NCBI RefSeq assembly: GCF_010686655.1
Contig: NZ_JAAGVY010000003.1
Location: 141,357 to 205,356, forward strand
Length of the DNA: 64,000 bases
Direction: 5' to 3'
DNA from: Cryomorpha ignava
Lineage (GTDB): Bacteria > Bacteroidota > Bacteroidia > Flavobacteriales_D > Cryomorphaceae
The notes under the pieces were generated by a model, which did no database searches, was not told the DNA's origin, and was given only the letters and a program-made list of their open reading frames with translations. A program made the translations under genes and the position numbers. Positions 62,587 through 64,000 of this stretch are shown in pieces (positions within the stretch are counted from its first letter, which is position 1; the number at the start of each line of letters is the position of its first letter).

Positions 62587-63628
62587 GCGAAAAAGACGAA
62601 TTATTTCTTTCGGTTTCCTGATGTTTCTGGTCACAGTTCTTTTGGTTGGTTTTTATTATTATCGGCTCGTTTTCGGTCCTGTATTAAACATGAAAAAGGA
62701 ATCTGTCGCATTTTATATTCATACTGGCTGGAGTCAAGATAATGTTTTTGATGCCCTCATATCTATGGATATTGTAAAAAAGCCCAAAGCCGTAAAATGG
62801 GTTATGGAACGCAAAAATTATGATGGCGGCTTGGTTGTACCAGGAAAGTATACCCTCAAAAACGGTATAAATGCCAACGATTTGGTAAATCACTTACGGG
62901 CTGGAAATGGCGAAGAAGAAGTAAAGATTGTTTTGAATCACGCGCGCACCTTGCAAGAGTTGGCAGGTAAGGCTTCCGCCAATATTGAAGCAGACTCCAT
63001 CTCTATTTTAGACAAGCTTACCGATCCTGAAGTAATTGGGCGGTATGGCTTTAGTGCCGAAACCTTTAAAGCCATGTTTCTGCCCGATACCTATTATACA
63101 GAATGGGATACCGATGCAGATGAATTTTTGGAAAGAATGGCCAGTGAATACAAGAAATTCTGGACGGAAGAGCGTATTCAAAGTGCAAAAATTCAAGGGC
63201 TAAGTCAAAGTCAGGTTACAACGTTGGCCTCTATTGTACAGGCAGAGCAGCAAACTCATCCCGAAGAGCGGGCAGCCATAGCCGGATTGTATTTAAACAG
63301 GTTAAACCGCGGAATGCGACTTCAGAGCGATCCGACAGTGGTTTATGCAGTCGGCGATTTTAATATTAACCGGGTACTTACCAAGCACCTTAGCTTTGCG
63401 AGTCCTTACAATACATATATAAACAGTGGTCTTCCACCGGGGCCAATAAATATACCTACAAAGCAGGCCATAGATGCTGTGCTCAATGCCGAAGACAACG
63501 ATTATATTTATATGTGTGCGAAAGCAGATTTTAGTGGTTATCACGCTTTCGCGAAAAGCCATACAGAGCATATTCGCAATGCGCGGGCATTTCAAAATGC
63601 CCTTAATCAGCGTAAAATTTACAAATAA
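62579..63628 (+). CDS. mltG: Endolytic murein transglycosylase MltG
   Basis: 349 residues. One N-terminal membrane span (IISFGFLMFLVTVLLVGFYYY) is followed by the YceG domain, with FLPDTYYTEWDTDADEFLERM, LASIVQAEQQTHPEERAAIAGLYLNRL and MRLQSDPTVVYAVG. The Glu of SIVQAE is the likely catalytic residue. The C-terminal GYHAFAKSHTEHIRNA is conserved. MltG cuts new glycan strands and sets their length. A CGCTTTCGCG word is at 63544. It overlaps the GNAT gene by 8 bp. Confidence 0.95.
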   Translation: MAKRKRRIISFGFLMFLVTVLLVGFYYYRLVFGPVLNMKKESVAFYIHTGWSQDNVFDALISMDIVKKPKAVKWVMERKNYDGGLVVPGKYTLKNGINANDLVNHLRAGNGEEEVKIVLNHARTLQELAGKASANIEADSISILDKLTDPEVIGRYGFSAETFKAMFLPDTYYTEWDTDADEFLERMASEYKKFWTEERIQSAKIQGLSQSQVTTLASIVQAEQQTHPEERAAIAGLYLNRLNRGMRLQSDPTVVYAVGDFNINRVLTKHLSFASPYNTYINSGLPPGPINIPTKQAIDAVLNAEDNDYIYMCAKADFSGYHAFAKSHTEHIRNARAFQNALNQRKIYK

Positions 63629-63879
63629 TGTCTACTACTACCAATGTTGTTATTTCGGAGGGAATTTCTTTTAATTATCTGATTAAGGGAACCTTACTCG
63701 CTATTTTTTCAGGTATCATTTCTTTGTTTTTTCTTCCGGCATTAATCGGCCTTGTGGTTGGGGTGGCACTAGTTCTGGCATCTTCCGGAGTGGAAATAAA
63801 CATTCAAAAAAAGCAATACCGCCGATACGTTGGAATTTTTGGATATAAAATTGGCAAATGGAATGATTTAATAACCTGA
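63628..63879 (+). CDS. Small membrane protein of unknown function
   Basis: 83 residues with two closely spaced hydrophobic segments (YLIKGTLLAIFSGIISLFFL and ALIGLVVGVALVLASSG) and a basic soluble tail (KKQYRRYVGIFGYKIGKW). No family recognised. The ATG overlaps the mltG stop by one base, so it is the last member of the dapF-mltG operon. The sequence looks like an envelope-associated helper, but that is a guess. Confidence 0.7.
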   Translation: MSTTTNVVISEGISFNYLIKGTLLAIFSGIISLFFLPALIGLVVGVALVLASSGVEINIQKKQYRRYVGIFGYKIGKWNDLIT

Positions 63880-64000
63880 GTTCGATTATTAACAACTTGA
63901 CTGTCAATAACTAACGAAAAATAGTTCTAAAAATAGAAAGGTAAAATACAGTGTTTTTGTATATTTAGATCGTTGAAAAATAAACACTTAACAAAAACAA

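Overview
The window is chromosomal DNA of a Bacteroidota, most likely a marine-type Flavobacteriales. The basis is: nine secreted proteins ending in a type IX secretion (T9SS) type A sorting domain (NPNP/YPNP motif, then GVYxxR/GxYFVK); a short primary sigma factor without region 1.1; Bacteroidota -7 promoter elements (TAnnTTTG) before many genes; rpmB-rpmG-DUF4295-ftsY order; poor Shine-Dalgarno sequences; and moderately low GC. No rRNA, tRNA, CRISPR array, insertion sequence or prophage was recognised.

Layout. 1-4.0 kb: four T9SS cargo genes in tandem, the first cut by the window edge. 4.07-4.96 kb: a toxin-antitoxin (TA) locus with a decayed toxin, an intact antitoxin and an intact palindromic operator. 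5.5-8.6 kb: mgsA-fbaA-pgi. 8.7-16 kb: a T9SS protein, an SLC45-like sugar transporter, a heptanucleotide array, a secreted GH13 maltodextrin hydrolase and a divergent four-repeat secreted protein that may bind glucan, then a DUF1328 micro-protein. 16.4-28 kb: housekeeping genes (lpdA, pyrR-pyrB, STAS protein, rnz, a LuxR-type regulator, a GlcNAc-kinase-like protein, an M23 peptidase, zapA, rny). 28-41.2 kb: a surface polysaccharide cluster (epimerases, two aminotransferases, flippase, ligase/polymerase, glycosyltransferases, acyltransferases, initiating sugar transferase). 41.3-42.1 kb: a second TA area with a frameshifted HigB-like toxin, an intact HigA-like antitoxin and a broken HicB remnant. 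42.3-50.4 kb: housekeeping (SirB1-like protein, nucleoside phosphorylase, HPF, cinA, ribosomal proteins, ftsY, rimO). 50.6-55.9 kb: two secreted beta-propeller T9SS proteins, the larger with a (GA)10 microsatellite in its signal-peptide region. 56-64 kb: long GAPDH, primary sigma factor, HtrA protease, a lipoprotein, dapF, a GNAT, mltG and a small membrane protein.

How the genes fit together. The central carbon genes (pgi, fbaA, mgsA, gap, lpdA) and the amylase/transporter pair suggest growth on glucose polymers. The polysaccharide cluster can plausibly make and export an amino-sugar surface glycan. In T9SS bacteria, cargo with sorting domains is often attached to such glycans.

Most notable signals: (1) a possible phase-variable switch, (GA)10 with a frame offset, at the start of a ~1,300-residue T9SS cargo; (2) an over-represented palindrome-like DNA word, CGCTTTCGCG, in unrelated genes and different reading frames; (3) two heptanucleotide arrays, one of 42 units directly upstream of cinA; (4) three TA loci or remnants, each with a broken member; (5) a perfect terminator-like hairpin inside the first gene of the polysaccharide cluster.
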